A stretch of 64,000 nucleotides of DNA, taken from Cellulomonas sp. URHE0023 (GTDB taxonomy: Bacteria > Actinomycetota > Actinomycetes > Actinomycetales > Cellulomonadaceae). The stretch is from the NCBI RefSeq assembly GCF_000688475.1, contig NZ_JIAN01000006.1, positions 310,001 through 374,000 on the forward strand, read 5' to 3'. The notes beneath the pieces are model-generated. The model had not been told where the DNA came from. It ran no database searches and saw only the letters and a list, made by a program, of their open reading frames with translations. Within the stretch, counting starts at the first letter, position 1; each line of letters opens with the position of its first letter. This document shows positions 8,656 through 18,776 of this stretch, in pieces. A program made the position numbers and the translations under genes.

Positions 8656-9294
8656 GTGTCGACCGCAACGGCTGCCCCCCGCACCAGCCCCCACGTGAGC
8701 GTCAACCGACCGAACCCCGTTTCGGTAGGCACGATCGTGTGGCTGGCCAGCGAGCTCATGTTCTTCGCAGGCCTCTTCGCGATGTACTTCACGCTGCGCT
8801 CAGCGGCGCCCGAGGAATGGGCGTTCTGGACCGCGAAGCTGAATGTGCCCTTCGCGACCGCCAACACGATCGTCCTCGTTCTGTCGTCGGTGACGTGCCA
8901 GGCGGGCGTGTTCGCGGCGGAGCGGTTCCAGCCGGTGCGGAGCGGCACGCTGCTCAACGTGCGCCGCTGGGGGATGAACGAGTGGATGACCCTGACCTAC
9001 CTGATGGGTTCGGTCTTCGTCGCTGGTCAGATCTACGAGTACGCGAGCCTCGTGCGGGAGGGCCTGACACTGGCGTCGAGCCCGTACGGCTCTGTGTTCT
9101 ACCTGACGACCGGGTTCCACGGCCTCCACGTCCTCGGCGGCCTCATCGCCTTCATCTTCCTGCTCGGTCGTTCATTCAGCGCGAAGCGGTTCGGCCACCA
9201 CGAGGCGACCACCGGGATCGTCGTGTCCTACTACTGGCACTTCGTCGACGTCGTGTGGATCGCGCTCTTCGCGATGATCTACCTGCTCAAGTAG
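8656..9294 (+). CDS. ctaE: cytochrome c oxidase subunit III
   Basis: 212 aa, the size of the five-helix actinobacterial subunit III of the aa3 oxidase in the plasma membrane. Signatures include [20 protein letters not shown] near the N-terminus, the GFHGLHV motif near 155 and the [11 protein letters not shown] motif near the C-terminus. GTG 8656 is preferred because of the CATAAT box seven bases upstream; ATG 8647 adds three residues and has only a distant G-rich stretch upstream. It heads the likely ctaE-qcrC-qcrA-qcrB operon, whose products form a bc1-aa3 supercomplex with CtaC, CtaD and CtaF encoded further right. Confidence 0.94.
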   Translation: MSTATAAPRTSPHVSVNRPNPVSVGTIVWLASELMFFAGLFAMYFTLRSAAPEEWAFWTAKLNVPFATANTIVLVLSSVTCQAGVFAAERFQPVRSGTLLNVRRWGMNEWMTLTYLMGSVFVAGQIYEYASLVREGLTLASSPYGSVFYLTTGFHGLHVLGGLIAFIFLLGRSFSAKRFGHHEATTGIVVSYYWHFVDVVWIALFAMIYLLK

Positions 9295-9356
9295 CAGGCC
9301 GCGGGCCCGTTGCCCGCACCTGAACCCATCCCAACGTGCGAGACGAGGAACGATCC

Positions 9357-10142
9357 GTGAAGGCACTCGCAGCCCGCAGGCAGGATCGGCGCGCGCCGAT
9401 CGTGCTGCTCCTGCTGGCGCTGCTGCTCACCGGTGGCTTGTACGCGGTGCTTGCACCGACGTCAGCCGGCGCGGCGACCGTGAAGGCGGACGCCAGCGAC
9501 ATCGCCAACGGCGAGAAGCTGTTCCAGGCCAACTGCGCCACGTGCCACGGACCCTCCGCGGCCGGCACCGAGAGTGGTCCGTCGCTGATCGGCGTAGGCG
9601 CCGCAGCCGTGGACTTCCAGGTCGGCACCGGTCGGATGCCCGCCCAGATGAACGGGCCGCAGATCCAGGAAAAGCCCGTCCAGTTCGAGCAGGAGCAGAT
9701 CAACGAGCTCGCGGCGTACGTGGCGTCGCTCGGTGAAGGCCCCGCCATCCCGACCGCAGAGATGGTCGACCCAACCCTCGGCGACGCGGCCAACGGGATG
9801 TCGATCTTCCGCACCAACTGCGCGATGTGCCACAACGCCGTAGGCGCTGGCGGTGCTCTCTCGCAGGGCAAGTTCGCGCCGAAGCTGTGGGACACGACGC
9901 CGACGCACATCTACGAGGCGATGCTCACCGGTCCGCAGTCGATGCCCGTGTTCAACGACGCCAACATCACGCCGGAGGAGAAGCGCGACGTGATCGCCTT
10001 CATCGACCAGCAGGGTGGCGCGTCCCCGGGAGGCCTGACGCTCGGCGCTCTCGGCCCTGTCAGTGAAGGCCTCTGGGCGTGGGTGGTCGGCCTCGGCCTG
10101 CTCATCGGCGCAGCGGTCTGGATCGGAGCAAAGTCCTCGTGA
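9357..10142 (+). CDS. qcrC: cytochrome bc1 complex diheme cytochrome c subunit
   Basis: 261 aa. An N-terminal membrane segment (about 14-33) is followed by two cytochrome c domains with haem motifs CATCH (Cys60, Cys63, His64) and CAMCH (Cys155, Cys158, His159), and a C-terminal membrane anchor (about 237-257). The two haems replace the mobile cytochrome c of other bacteria and pass electrons directly to the oxidase CuA. The GTG at 9357 has GAGGAA eight bases upstream; the earlier ATG at 9336 has none. The stop overlaps the qcrA start. Confidence 0.95.
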   Translation: MKALAARRQDRRAPIVLLLLALLLTGGLYAVLAPTSAGAATVKADASDIANGEKLFQANCATCHGPSAAGTESGPSLIGVGAAAVDFQVGTGRMPAQMNGPQIQEKPVQFEQEQINELAAYVASLGEGPAIPTAEMVDPTLGDAANGMSIFRTNCAMCHNAVGAGGALSQGKFAPKLWDTTPTHIYEAMLTGPQSMPVFNDANITPEEKRDVIAFIDQQGGASPGGLTLGALGPVSEGLWAWVVGLGLLIGAAVWIGAKSS

Positions 10143-11185
10143 GCATCCACGAACCGGCCCCCGAGGCCGCGACCGACAACTCGCTCGTCCTGCGCGAGGA
10201 CGGCACCTACCCCGAGCGGTTCGAGGACCCGGGCCACCCGGAGCACCACCAGCGCATGGGCGATGTCGACCCGAAGGCGAACAAGAAGGCCGAGCGTCAG
10301 GTCGTCTTCCTCTTCGTCATCTCGATCGTCGCCACGATCGGTTTCCTCGTGGCGTACTTCGCGGTTCCGCCGGGCGACACGCCCGAGTCGATGCGCCTGT
10401 CCAACCTTGTGCTCGGCCTTGGGCTGGCCCTCTCGCTCCTCGGCATCGGCCTGGCTGGCGTGCACTGGGCCAAAGCCCTGATGAACGACCACGAGAAGGC
10501 TGAGGACCGCCACGAGCAGCGCAGCTCCGACCAGACGCGCGTCGAAGCCATCGAGGTGCTCAAGGACGGCGCAGCAGACTCGGCCATCGGTCGGCGCAGC
10601 CTATTGCAGGGCACGATGATCGGCGCCCTCGCCCTCTTCCCGCTCGCGATCGTCGTCCCGATCGTCGGCAACGTCGGTGGCGACTGGAACGTGAGCAAGT
10701 TCGGCCACACCATGTGGCGCAAGGGGACCCGCCTCACGACGGACCCGGCAGGGCGTCCCATCAAGGCGTCCGACGTGACCATCGGCTCGGTCTTCCACGT
10801 GATCCCGGACAAGCTCGACGAGGAAGAGCACCCCCTCGACGAGAAGGCCAAGGCGGTCGTCCTGATGGTCCGGCTCGACCCTGAGGATCTCAAAGAATCC
10901 GAGGAGCGGAAGAGTTGGTCCTACAACGGGATCGTCGCATACTCGAAGATCTGTACCCACGTGGGTTGTCCGGTCGCGCTGTACGAGCAGCAGACTCACC
11001 ACCTCCTGTGCCCGTGCCACCAGTCCACGTTCGACGTGGCGGACGGGGCAAAGGTCGTGTTCGGACCGGCGAAGCGGCCGCTGCCGCAGCTGCCGATCAC
11101 CGTCGATGACGAGGGCTACCTGATCGCTCAGAGCGACTTCGACGAGCCCGTCGGCCCGACCTTCTGGGAGCGACTGACACTGTGA
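10139..11185 (+). CDS. qcrA: cytochrome bc1 complex Rieske iron-sulfur subunit
   Basis: 348 aa, longer than proteobacterial Rieske proteins, as in other actinobacteria. It has a hydrophilic N-terminus, three predicted membrane helices (about 63-83, 95-120 and 165-187) and the C-terminal Rieske fold. The 2Fe-2S ligands are Cys272 and His274 (CTHVGC) and Cys291 and His294 (CPCH); Cys277 and Cys293 would form the stabilising disulfide. The GTG at 10139 overlaps the qcrC stop (GTGA). The protein transfers electrons from quinol to the cytochrome c haems. Confidence 0.95.
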   Translation: MSIHEPAPEAATDNSLVLREDGTYPERFEDPGHPEHHQRMGDVDPKANKKAERQVVFLFVISIVATIGFLVAYFAVPPGDTPESMRLSNLVLGLGLALSLLGIGLAGVHWAKALMNDHEKAEDRHEQRSSDQTRVEAIEVLKDGAADSAIGRRSLLQGTMIGALALFPLAIVVPIVGNVGGDWNVSKFGHTMWRKGTRLTTDPAGRPIKASDVTIGSVFHVIPDKLDEEEHPLDEKAKAVVLMVRLDPEDLKESEERKSWSYNGIVAYSKICTHVGCPVALYEQQTHHLLCPCHQSTFDVADGAKVVFGPAKRPLPQLPITVDDEGYLIAQSDFDEPVGPTFWERLTL

Positions 11186-12933
11186 CCACGACATCCAGCC
11201 CCTCGCCCGTCGAGAAGATCGCCGCGGGTACGGCGGACTATCTCGACCAGCGGACCGGTATCGGCACCGCAGTCAAGGTCTTCGCGCGCAAGATCTTCCC
11301 CGACCACTGGTCGTTCCTGCTCGGAGAGATCGCGCTCTACAGCTTCATCAGCATCCTGATCTCCGGCGTCTTCCTCACGCTCTTCTTCGTGCCCAGCATG
11401 AACGAGGTCGTGTACGACGGGCCGTGGGAGTCACTTCAGGGCGCCCACATGTCCGAGGCGTTCGCCTCGACGCTCAGGCTCTCCTTCGAGGTCCGCGGCG
11501 GTCTGCTCATGCGGCAGATCCACCACTGGTCCGCGCTCATCTTCATGGCCGCGATCGTCACGCACATGATGCGCGTGTTCTTCACCGGCGCCTTCCGCAA
11601 GCCTCGCGAGGTCAACTGGGTCGTCGGCTTCACGCTGCTCATCCTCGGCCTGGCTGCCGGCTTCTCGGGCTACTCGCTCCCCGACGACGTCCTGTCCGGC
11701 AACGGTCTGCGCATCACCGACGGCGTGGTCCGGGCCATCCCGATCATCGGCAGCTACACGTCGTACTTCCTCTTCGGCGGCGAGTTCCCCGGCGAGGTGC
11801 TGATCCCTCGGCTGTTCACCGTCCACATCCTCCTGGTGCCTGCGCTGATCCTTGCGCTCATCGGTCTGCACCTGTTCTTCGTCGTGCTGCACAAGCACAC
11901 CCAGTACCCGGGGTCCGGGCGCACGAACAAGAACGTCGTCGGCTACCCGCTCTTCCCCATCTACGTGGCGAAGGCCGGCGGCTACTTCTTCATCGTGTTC
12001 GGCGTGATCGCACTCATGGCGGCGACCATGACGATCAACCCGGTCTGGAACTACGGGCCGTACGACCCCTCCCCCGTGTCTGCCGGTGCACAACCCGACT
12101 GGTACATGCTGTTCCTCGAGGGATCGCTGCGTCTGATGCCGGGCTTCGCCGAGGTCGTCATAGGCCAGTACACGATCCCGCTCAACGTGATCATCCCTGC
12201 GATGGTCGTGCCGGGGATCTTGTTCACGGGCCTCGCGCTGTACCCGTTCATCGAGGCGTTCGCCACGGACGACCACAAGGAGCACCACGTGCTCGACCGG
12301 CCGCGCAACCGGCCGTTCCGCACCGCCTTCGGTGTCTCGCTCCTGACCGCGTTCTTCATCCTCGTGCTGGCCGGGTCGAACGACCTGATCGCGACCCACT
12401 TCCACCTGTCGATCAACGACATCACGTGGACCTTCCGCGCGCTGATCTTCCTCGGTCCGTGGTTCGCGTTCTGGATCACCAAGCGCATCTGCCTCGGCCT
12501 GCAGCGCAAGGATCGAGAGCTCGTCCTGCACGGTCACGAGACCGGGCGGATCGTCCGGTTCGCCAACGGTGAGTACATCGAGGTGCACAAGCCGCTCAAC
12601 CAGCACGAGCGGTGGCTGCGGGTTCAGCACGACAACCTCCGCCCGGTGGAGATCGAGCCGGCAGAGGACTCCCGCGGCGTTCGTCGCAAGGGCTACCGGC
12701 TGGACCGCATGCGTCAGCGGCTCTCTCAGACGTTCTATGAAGACCGCATCGAGCCCGTCACGCCGGCAGAGCTCGTGGCCGCGCACTCGCACGGGGCGCA
12801 CGACTCGATCAGCGGAGCCGACCACGGCCCGGCGGAGCTTGCAGGTGCCGGTTCCTCGACGGCTGCCGTCGGCGGCGGCCAGCACCTCATCGATCCGCAG
12901 GATGAGACCGCCCCTGACGGGCGGAATCACTGA
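11182..12933 (+). CDS. qcrB: cytochrome bc1 complex cytochrome b subunit
   Basis: 583 aa with the eight-helix cytochrome b core and a long actinobacterial C-terminal extension of roughly 150 hydrophilic residues. Haem-ligand histidines are in RQIHHWSALIFMAAIVTHMM (helix B) and in the TVHILLVP / GLHLFFV stretch (helix D). The quinol-site motif is PDWY (in AQPDWYMLF) instead of the PEWY of many other groups. GTG 11182 overlaps the qcrA stop as GTGA. It is the last gene of the operon; the next gene, sodA, has its own ribosome site after a 120-base gap. Confidence 0.95.
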   Translation: MTTTSSPSPVEKIAAGTADYLDQRTGIGTAVKVFARKIFPDHWSFLLGEIALYSFISILISGVFLTLFFVPSMNEVVYDGPWESLQGAHMSEAFASTLRLSFEVRGGLLMRQIHHWSALIFMAAIVTHMMRVFFTGAFRKPREVNWVVGFTLLILGLAAGFSGYSLPDDVLSGNGLRITDGVVRAIPIIGSYTSYFLFGGEFPGEVLIPRLFTVHILLVPALILALIGLHLFFVVLHKHTQYPGSGRTNKNVVGYPLFPIYVAKAGGYFFIVFGVIALMAATMTINPVWNYGPYDPSPVSAGAQPDWYMLFLEGSLRLMPGFAEVVIGQYTIPLNVIIPAMVVPGILFTGLALYPFIEAFATDDHKEHHVLDRPRNRPFRTAFGVSLLTAFFILVLAGSNDLIATHFHLSINDITWTFRALIFLGPWFAFWITKRICLGLQRKDRELVLHGHETGRIVRFANGEYIEVHKPLNQHERWLRVQHDNLRPVEIEPAEDSRGVRRKGYRLDRMRQRLSQTFYEDRIEPVTPAELVAAHSHGAHDSISGADHGPAELAGAGSSTAAVGGGQHLIDPQDETAPDGRNH

Positions 12934-13053
12934 TCCTCAGCAAGAGTTGTCCGAGGAGTCGGGCGGCTCGCCGTGACGGCGAGCCGCCCGTTTCTCTGTC
13001 TTCCAGAGGTCGTAGCAGACGGCCTCGAACCGACGCAGGAGAGGTACTCACGC

Positions 13054-13680
13054 ATGGCTGACTACTCGCTTCCGGATCTGCCCTACGACTACGCGGCGCT
13101 CGAGCCGCACATCTCGGGGCGCATCATGGAGCTGCACCATGACAAGCACCACGCGGCCTACGTCACCGGCGCGAACACGGCGCTCGAGAAGCTCGCCGCG
13201 GCCCGGGCCGCCGACGACTTTGCTGCGGTGAACCTCCACGAGAAGAACCTGGCGTTCAACCTGGGCGGCCACGTCAACCACTCGGTCTTCTGGCAGAACC
13301 TCTCCCCCGAGGGCGGCGACAAGCCGGCTGGTGAGCTGGGCGCAGCAATCGACGAGTTCTTCGGCTCGTTCGAGGCGTTCCAGAAGCACTTCGCCGCCAA
13401 CGCGCTCGGCATCCAGGGGTCTGGTTGGTCGATCCTCGCGTGGGACTCGATCGGTCAGAAGCTCGTGATCGTCCAGCTGTACGACCAGCAGAGCAACATC
13501 GCGCTGGGCCTCGTCCCCGTCGTGGTTCTGGACATGTGGGAGCACGCCTTCTACCTCGACTACGTCAACGTGAAGGCGGACTACGTCAAGGCGTGGTGGA
13601 ACATCGTCAACTGGGCCGACGCGGCAACGCGCTTCGACCGCGCACGGACCCAGACCGCCGGCCTGATCGTGGCCGTCTGA
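13054..13680 (+). CDS. sodA: superoxide dismutase (Fe/Mn family)
   Basis: 208 aa, full length. It converts superoxide to oxygen and hydrogen peroxide in the cytoplasm. The N-terminal helical hairpin has [13 protein letters not shown] with the first metal His near 28; GHVNHSVFW supplies the second His, and [11 protein letters not shown] the C-terminal Asp and His ligands. ATG 13054 is chosen because AGGAGAGG lies 8-15 bases upstream; the frame opens earlier at 12973 without similarity. Mn or Fe use cannot be decided by eye. Placing it after qcrB fits protection against respiratory superoxide. A strong hairpin follows the stop. Confidence 0.95.
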   Translation: MADYSLPDLPYDYAALEPHISGRIMELHHDKHHAAYVTGANTALEKLAAARAADDFAAVNLHEKNLAFNLGGHVNHSVFWQNLSPEGGDKPAGELGAAIDEFFGSFEAFQKHFAANALGIQGSGWSILAWDSIGQKLVIVQLYDQQSNIALGLVPVVVLDMWEHAFYLDYVNVKADYVKAWWNIVNWADAATRFDRARTQTAGLIVAV

Positions 13681-13699
13681 GGCCTTCGTAGGCCAGCAG

Positions 13700-13747
13700 A
13701 ACGCCCGGAGGCCCGTACTCGTCGTCGAGTGCGGGCCTCCGGGCGTT
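13700..13747. terminator. strong bidirectional hairpin between sodA and the META lipoprotein gene
   Basis: A perfect 16-bp stem (13700-13715 with 13732-13747) continues through a T-G pair and five more pairs (13717-13721 with 13726-13730), leaving a 4-base loop. No U-tract follows, which is common in high-GC actinobacteria. Convergent genes flank it, so it can serve both strands. Confidence 0.75.
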
Positions 13748-13774
13748 CTGTCGTCTGCGGGCCTCTCGAGCCCG

Positions 13775-14176
13775 TCAGGACTGCTTGTCGAGAGTTCCGA
13801 TCTCCTTGCCGGAGTCGCCGAGGACGGTCATCGCGTCGCCGTCTACGGTCGCCGTGGACGCCCCGGACAGCCAGGTGTCGACGTCGGCGCACGCCATCAT
13901 CGTCGCGGCGAACGCTCCGAACTTGATGTCGGATCCGTCGATCGTCCAGGTGCCGTTGAGCTGGTTGCATCCGTCGGAGCCGCTCACCGAGCCGTCGTCC
14001 TTCAGCTCGAGCTTGACCACCGGATCTGAGTCCGACTCGACCCACTGGCCCGTGACGTCACCGGACGAGAGCGTGGAGCCGGATGAGGAATCATCGCTCG
14101 AGCACGCGGTCAACGCCGCCCCGACGAAGGCGACGAGCAGGATCGATCGGGCCACGACCGCGTGGGGCTGCATCAT
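13775..14176 (-). CDS. META-domain lipoprotein
   Basis: 133 aa. Residues 1-25 form a lipoprotein signal peptide with a lipobox ending LTAC, followed by a Ser/Asp-rich linker. A compact META domain of about 85 residues follows (GQWVES, GSVSGSDGCNQLNGTW, and MMACAD with a second Cys), similar to HslJ-type domains in heat-shock and envelope proteins. Export and anchoring to the outer face of the membrane are predicted; the function is unknown. The ATG at 14176 is supported by TAGCGT seven bases upstream. It lies downstream of the ctaC-ctaD-ctaF genes on the same strand. Confidence 0.8.
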   Translation of the reverse strand: MMQPHAVVARSILLVAFVGAALTACSSDDSSSGSTLSSGDVTGQWVESDSDPVVKLELKDDGSVSGSDGCNQLNGTWTIDGSDIKFGAFAATMMACADVDTWLSGASTATVDGDAMTVLGDSGKEIGTLDKQS

Positions 14177-14183
14177 GCGGACG

Positions 14184-14189
14184 ACGCTA
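14184..14189 (-). promoter_or_regulatory. -10 box (TAGCGT), leaderless start of the META lipoprotein gene
   Basis: Minus-strand TAGCGT, seven bases before the ATG at 14176. Confidence 0.5.
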
Positions 14190-14231
14190 GCAGGCGCACC
14201 GGGTCGCAGGCGCAGGACCTGCGGTGAGACG

Positions 14232-14630
14232 TCAGTGGGCGTGCTGTCCTCGCGAGAACTCGAAGACCCACCCGACGAGGCCGATGATCCCGAGCGCGAG
14301 CCCGATGAAGGACAGCCAGAACCCGATCGCGAAGCCGGCGAAGACGATGGCCGCGGCCACACCGAGCACCAGCGGCCACCAGCTCCAGGGGCTGAACACT
14401 CCCTGGTCGCCTGCGCCCTGCTCGATCTCACCGTTCGGGTCGTCCTCGGGGCGCTCGTCGATGCGGCGACCCAGCAGCGCGAAGTACGCGCCGATCATGC
14501 CGACCAGACCGCCGACGAGCGGGATCCCGACGGTGCCCACGGGCTCCCCGTCACTCCACCAGGCGTAGATCAGGCCGACGGGAACGAAGAACAGGACCCC
14601 GTAGAGGAAGAGCTTCGTCTCGAGCTTCAC
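14232..14630 (-). CDS. ctaF: actinobacterial cytochrome c oxidase subunit IV
   Basis: 132 aa, the small subunit found only with actinobacterial aa3 oxidases. It has four predicted membrane helices in two pairs: residues about 7-24, 34-52, 84-104 and 106-124, separated by an acidic loop ([13 protein letters not shown]). The ATG at 14630 overlaps the ctaD stop (ATGA on the minus strand), so translation is coupled and the stoichiometry with subunit I is probably fixed in this way. Confidence 0.92.
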   Translation of the reverse strand: MKLETKLFLYGVLFFVPVGLIYAWWSDGEPVGTVGIPLVGGLVGMIGAYFALLGRRIDERPEDDPNGEIEQGAGDQGVFSPWSWWPLVLGVAAAIVFAGFAIGFWLSFIGLALGIIGLVGWVFEFSRGQHAH

Positions 14631-16447
14631 TTCTCGTCCTCGCCGTCCGCGTCAGTACCGGTGCTGGGCCGCTCCTCGACGATCGTCGCGGTGGACTGCT
14701 CGGGCTCGCCCTTGTCGTTCACGATCCGGTCGCGAGCGACGTCCTGCTGCCCGCGACGATCCGACTCCCAGTCCAGCAGACCCGGATCGGGCTCCACGAA
14801 GTCCATCGCGGCGACCTCGGGGTGGTGCAGGTCGAACGCGGGGCGCTCCGAACGGATCCGCGGGAGCGACGTGAAGTTGTGCCGCGGCGGGGGGCAGCTG
14901 GTGGCCCACTCGAGCGAGGCACCGTAGCCCCACGGGTCGTCGACGGTCACGAGGGGGGCGTTGCGCCACGTCGTGTAGACGTTCCAGAGGAACGGCAGCG
15001 TCGACGCCGCAAGGATGACCGCGCCGATGGTCGAGACCTGGTTCATGACCGTGAAGTTGTCGTCGGGCGAGTAGTCCGCGTACCGACGCGGCATGCCCTT
15101 CACGCCGAGCCAGTGCTGGATCAGGAACGTGGTGTGGAAGCCGATGAAGAGCAGCCAGAAGTGAAGCTTGCCGAGGCGCTCGTCGAGCATCCGGCCGGTC
15201 ATCTTGGGCCACCAGAAGTAGAACCCGGCGAACATCGCGAACACGACCGTGCCGAACACCACGTAGTGGAAGTGCGCCACGACGAAGTAGGAGTCCGACA
15301 GGGGGAAGTCGAGCGCAGGGCTGGACAGGATGATGCCCGTGAGGCCACCGAAGAGGAACGTGACCAGGAAGCCGATCGTCCAGAGCATGGGTGTCTCGAA
15401 CGTGAGCTTGCCCCGCCACATGGTGCCGATCCAGTTGAAGAACTTCACACCGGTCGGCACTGCGATGAGCATCGTCATGAACGAGAAGAACGGCAGGAGA
15501 ACCGAGCCGGTGACGTACATGTGGTGCGCCCAGACGGTCACCGACAGCGCAGCGATCGCGATCGTCGCGTAGACAAGTCCCTTGTAGCCGAAGATCGGCT
15601 TGCGGCTGAAGACCGGCAGGATCTCGGTGACGATGCCGAAGAACGGCAGCGCGATGATGTAGACCTCGGGGTGCCCGAAGAACCAGAAGAGGTGCTGCCA
15701 CAGGATGGCGCCACCGTTCTCGGGGTTGAAGACCTGTGCGCCGAAGCGGCGGTCGGCGCCGAGCGCGAACAGCGCGGCGGCCAGGGGCGGGAACGCCATG
15801 AGCACGAGCAGCGACGTCACCAGGGTGTTCCAGGTGAAGATCGGCATGCGGAACATGGTCATGCCGGGTGCGCGCATGGTCACGATGGTGGTGATGAAGT
15901 TGACCGCGCCGAGGATCGTGCCGAATCCCGCCAGAGCGAGCCCGAACACCCAGAGGTCTCCACCGAGCCCCGGCGAGTAGACCGTGTTGGACAGGGGCGC
16001 GTAGGCGAACCACCCGAACGACGCAGCGCCCTGGGGCGTGAAGAAGCCGAAGCCGGCGATCGTGCCACCGAAGAAGAAGAACCAGTACGCGAGCATGTTC
16101 AGCCGCGGGAACGCCACGTCGGGCGCGCCGATCTGCAGCGGCATGATCACGTTGGCGAAACCGGCGAACAAGGGCGTGGCGAACAGCAGCAGCATGATCG
16201 TGCCGTGCATCGTGAACGCCTGGTTGTACTGCTCCTTCGACTGGAACACCTGCATGCCCGGGTCGAAGAGCTCCGCGCGGATGAGCAGCGCGAGCGTGCC
16301 ACCCACGGCGAACCAGACGAACGACGTGATCAGGTACAGGTACCCGATCGTCTTGTGGTCGGTAGAGGTGACCCACTTGATCACCGTGCGGCCGAGCGTC
16401 TGACGCGACGGCGCCAGACCGGGGATGTGCTCCGCGACGGCGGCCAT
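14627..16447 (-). CDS. ctaD: cytochrome c oxidase subunit I
   Basis: 606 aa with twelve predicted membrane helices and the haem-copper core. The WFFGHPEVY motif carries the CuB histidine and the His-Tyr cross-link residues. The HMYVTG and [11 protein letters not shown] motifs supply the other CuB and haem histidines. It holds the low-spin haem a and the a3-CuB centre that reduces oxygen and pumps protons. The C-terminal tail of about 60 residues is charged. The start overlaps the ctaC stop by one base (TGATG). In M. tuberculosis ctaD is elsewhere; here it sits with ctaC, as in Streptomyces. Confidence 0.96.
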   Translation of the reverse strand: MAAVAEHIPGLAPSRQTLGRTVIKWVTSTDHKTIGYLYLITSFVWFAVGGTLALLIRAELFDPGMQVFQSKEQYNQAFTMHGTIMLLLFATPLFAGFANVIMPLQIGAPDVAFPRLNMLAYWFFFFGGTIAGFGFFTPQGAASFGWFAYAPLSNTVYSPGLGGDLWVFGLALAGFGTILGAVNFITTIVTMRAPGMTMFRMPIFTWNTLVTSLLVLMAFPPLAAALFALGADRRFGAQVFNPENGGAILWQHLFWFFGHPEVYIIALPFFGIVTEILPVFSRKPIFGYKGLVYATIAIAALSVTVWAHHMYVTGSVLLPFFSFMTMLIAVPTGVKFFNWIGTMWRGKLTFETPMLWTIGFLVTFLFGGLTGIILSSPALDFPLSDSYFVVAHFHYVVFGTVVFAMFAGFYFWWPKMTGRMLDERLGKLHFWLLFIGFHTTFLIQHWLGVKGMPRRYADYSPDDNFTVMNQVSTIGAVILAASTLPFLWNVYTTWRNAPLVTVDDPWGYGASLEWATSCPPPRHNFTSLPRIRSERPAFDLHHPEVAAMDFVEPDPGLLDWESDRRGQQDVARDRIVNDKGEPEQSTATIVEERPSTGTDADGEDEK

Positions 16448-17331
16448 CAGTTCTCGCCTTCCTTCGCCGCGTCGGGCGCGGTGTCCTGCAGGCGGCTGTA
16501 CTCGAGTCCGAGCGAGCCCTCCTGACCCTTCGCCTTGAGGTCGGCGATGTGCGCCTCGTAGTCCTCACGCGAGACCACGTTGACGTTGAACAGCATCGAG
16601 GAGTGGTACTCACCGCAGAGCTCGGCGCACTTGCCCTCGTAGAAGCCGATCTCCTGCGGCGTGAGCTGGAACGCGTTCGTCTTTCCCGGGATCACGTCCA
16701 TCTTCATGAGGAACGCCGGCACCCAGAACGAGTGGATCACGTCGCGCGAGTCGAGCGTGAACTCCACCGACTCGTCCACCGGGAGCCAGAGCGTGACCTG
16801 GTCACGGAGCACGCCGGTGCCGGCGCTGCCGACGTCCTGCGCGTGCTGGCCGGTCTCGTACGCGTCGTCGTCGAGGTAGTTGAAGTCCCAGCTCCACTGC
16901 TTGCCGATGACCTGAACGTGGTTCTCGGTCTCGCCCGAGGTGTCGACGAGCGCGCTCGTGTCGCGGTTCGTGTAGTAGAAGAGCACACCGACCATGACGA
17001 TCGGCAGGATCACGTACATGAGCTCGAGGGGCACGTGGTACCGGAGCTGCACGGGCAGCGTGTCGTCTGCCTTGCGCTTCCGGTAGACCGTGACGCACCA
17101 CAGGATCAGGCCCCAGGTGATGACACCGACGATGAGCGCGGCGATCCACGAACCGACCCAGAGGCTGGTGACCCGACCCGTCTGGTTCGTGATCTCGTGC
17201 TCGGAGGAGCCGGGGAGCCAGCCGCGCTGGACCTCGGCGGAACATCCGCTCAAGGCGACAGCGACGACAGCAAGCAGGCCAGCAGCGACCAGCGCTGGCC
17301 GCCGCTTGCGACGGGGGGTGTCCGGGTGCAA
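16447..17331 (-). CDS. ctaC: cytochrome c oxidase subunit II (lipoprotein)
   Basis: 294 aa. The signal peptide ends in the lipobox LSGC at about residues 27-30, so the mature protein is probably lipid-anchored. Two membrane helices follow (about 57-80 and 103-122), then the cupredoxin domain. The CuA ligands are in [12 protein letters not shown] near residue 235, with the upstream His in DVIHSFWVP. It accepts electrons from QcrC. The start is TTG at 17331 with GAGAGG about eight bases upstream; no ATG or GTG in a better position gives a complete signal peptide. The genes run ctaC, ctaD, ctaF. Confidence 0.93.
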   Translation of the reverse strand: MHPDTPRRKRRPALVAAGLLAVVAVALSGCSAEVQRGWLPGSSEHEITNQTGRVTSLWVGSWIAALIVGVITWGLILWCVTVYRKRKADDTLPVQLRYHVPLELMYVILPIVMVGVLFYYTNRDTSALVDTSGETENHVQVIGKQWSWDFNYLDDDAYETGQHAQDVGSAGTGVLRDQVTLWLPVDESVEFTLDSRDVIHSFWVPAFLMKMDVIPGKTNAFQLTPQEIGFYEGKCAELCGEYHSSMLFNVNVVSREDYEAHIADLKAKGQEGSLGLEYSRLQDTAPDAAKEGEN

Positions 17332-17576
17332 CGGGGGGACCTCTCACTCGCGTCCCGACGGCGCTCCGGCGGTGCAGGATGCGTCGTTCGGGACCTTCGT
17401 CCTCGACTGGTGCAGCGTAGCGCCCCGAACCGCTCGTTTCGTGCTGAGGACGCCTGTTGACGACGCCGTGTCAGCACGACGTTGGTCACCTCCCGCCCGC
17501 GTCCGAAGGTCACGGACCTGTTCCAGCACCCCGTCGGGAGCGTTCGTCTCCCGCCTGGTCAGCGGGCGCTCAGGGT

Positions 17577-17582
17577 TACCGT
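17577..17582 (+). promoter_or_regulatory. -10 box (TACCGT), leaderless start of the desulfurase homologue
   Basis: TACCGT is six bases before the GTG at 17589 and fits the window's leaderless pattern. The rest of the 257-base ctaC-desulfurase spacer shows no clear operator. Confidence 0.45.
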
Positions 17583-17588
17583 GCCTGC

Positions 17589-18776
17589 GTGAGCACGAAT
17601 CGCGAGAACGAGAACGGCCGGCCTCCGGACCCTGCCGTTGTGACGGACACCACTGCCGGGCGAGTCGTCCTCGATGCCGGTGGACGCGCGCCGATGCTCG
17701 CGGAGGCACGTGCGGCGTTCGTGGAGGCCCTCGACCAGGGGTGGGCGGACCCTCGACGGGTCCATGCCGAGGGGCGGCGCGCCCGCATGCTGCTCGACGG
17801 GGCACGTGAGGCGATCGCCACGATCGTCGGCGCTCGGACCGAGGACGTCGACCTCGCGCCGTCGCACACCGCTGCGCTGCACGGTGCCGTCCGGTCCGTC
17901 CTGCGCGGCCGCCGGCGCACCGGGGCGGACGTCGTCGTGGGCGCCGTCGAACGGGCGGCCGTCCTCAACGCCGCAGACTTCTCGGGGAACAGGATCACGG
18001 TGCCGGTCGACCCCACCGGCCGGGTCGAGGTGGCCGAGTTCGTGGAGGCTGTCCGCCGCCCCGGCGTGGCCCTCGCCGCGCTCCAGCACGCGAACGGCGA
18101 GGTCGGCACGTTGCAGCCCGTCGACGTCGTGCACGACGCGGCGCGGGCGGCGGGCGTGCCCCTCGTGATGGACGCGGGGGCGAGCCTGGGCCACGTCCCC
18201 GTCGGCGACGCCTGGGACGTGCTGGCCGGCGACGCAGGCGACTGGGGCGGTCCGAGCGGGATCGGATTGCTCGTCACCCGCTCCGGCGTCCGGCGCTCCC
18301 CGGACTGGCCGGACGACGAGGACCGCTGGTTCCCTGGTGGCGTCAGCGTCCCAGCCGCACTCGCGGCCGCCGTGGCGCTCCAGGTGGCGGTAGGTGCACG
18401 CGACGACCGGACGCGCCGCGAGCTCGTCGACCACATGCGCGCGCGCATCGCGGCGCAGGTGCCCGACGTCGACGTCGTCGGAGATCCCGTCGACCGTCTG
18501 CCGCACGTCCTGACCTTCTCGTGCCTCTACGTCGAGGGCGAGGCACTGCTGGGCGCACTGGATGCGCGAGGGTTCGCGGTCGGCTCCGGGTCGGCGTGCA
18601 CGTCGAGCGCTCTCGAGCCCAGCCACGTGCTCGCGGCGATGGGCGCGCTGACGCACGGAAACATCCGGGTCGCGCTGCCGCGAGGTACGCGCCCGGCGGA
18701 CGTCGACCGGTTCCTGGACGAGCTCCCCAGCGTCGTGGCTACGGTCCGTGAGGCATGGGGGGTCGGCGCACTGTGA
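17589..18776 (+). CDS. cysteine desulfurase (NifS/IscS-fold) homologue with no lysine
   Basis: 395 aa, aminotransferase class V fold. The persulfide loop is intact: SGSACTSSALEPSHVL with Cys337, matching the IscS loop around Cys328. The PLP site is not. The segment equivalent to SGHKxxGPKG reads DAGDWGGPSG (215-224), so the Schiff-base Lys is Asp218 and the preceding His is Gly. The ring-stacking His (EHKAVL in IscS) is Arg (ERAAVL, 121-126). The PLP Gln after MDA is Ala. There is not one lysine in the whole chain. GTG 17589 is chosen for its TACCGT box. The stop overlaps the tusA-like start. It may be a pseudoenzyme or persulfide relay, and is unlikely to be a normal desulfurase. Confidence 0.85.
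   Translation: MSTNRENENGRPPDPAVVTDTTAGRVVLDAGGRAPMLAEARAAFVEALDQGWADPRRVHAEGRRARMLLDGAREAIATIVGARTEDVDLAPSHTAALHGAVRSVLRGRRRTGADVVVGAVERAAVLNAADFSGNRITVPVDPTGRVEVAEFVEAVRRPGVALAALQHANGEVGTLQPVDVVHDAARAAGVPLVMDAGASLGHVPVGDAWDVLAGDAGDWGGPSGIGLLVTRSGVRRSPDWPDDEDRWFPGGVSVPAALAAAVALQVAVGARDDRTRRELVDHMRARIAAQVPDVDVVGDPVDRLPHVLTFSCLYVEGEALLGALDARGFAVGSGSACTSSALEPSHVLAAMGALTHGNIRVALPRGTRPADVDRFLDELPSVVATVREAWGVGAL

Noticed and set aside
11431-12930. 499-residue open frame opposite qcrB
   Set aside because: Arg/Asp/Glu-rich shadow frame with no family motif, caused by high GC at third codon positions of qcrB.
14652-16613. 653-residue frame overlapping ctaD on the same strand
   Set aside because: His/Arg-rich shifted reading of ctaD; the ctaD frame has all haem-copper motifs.
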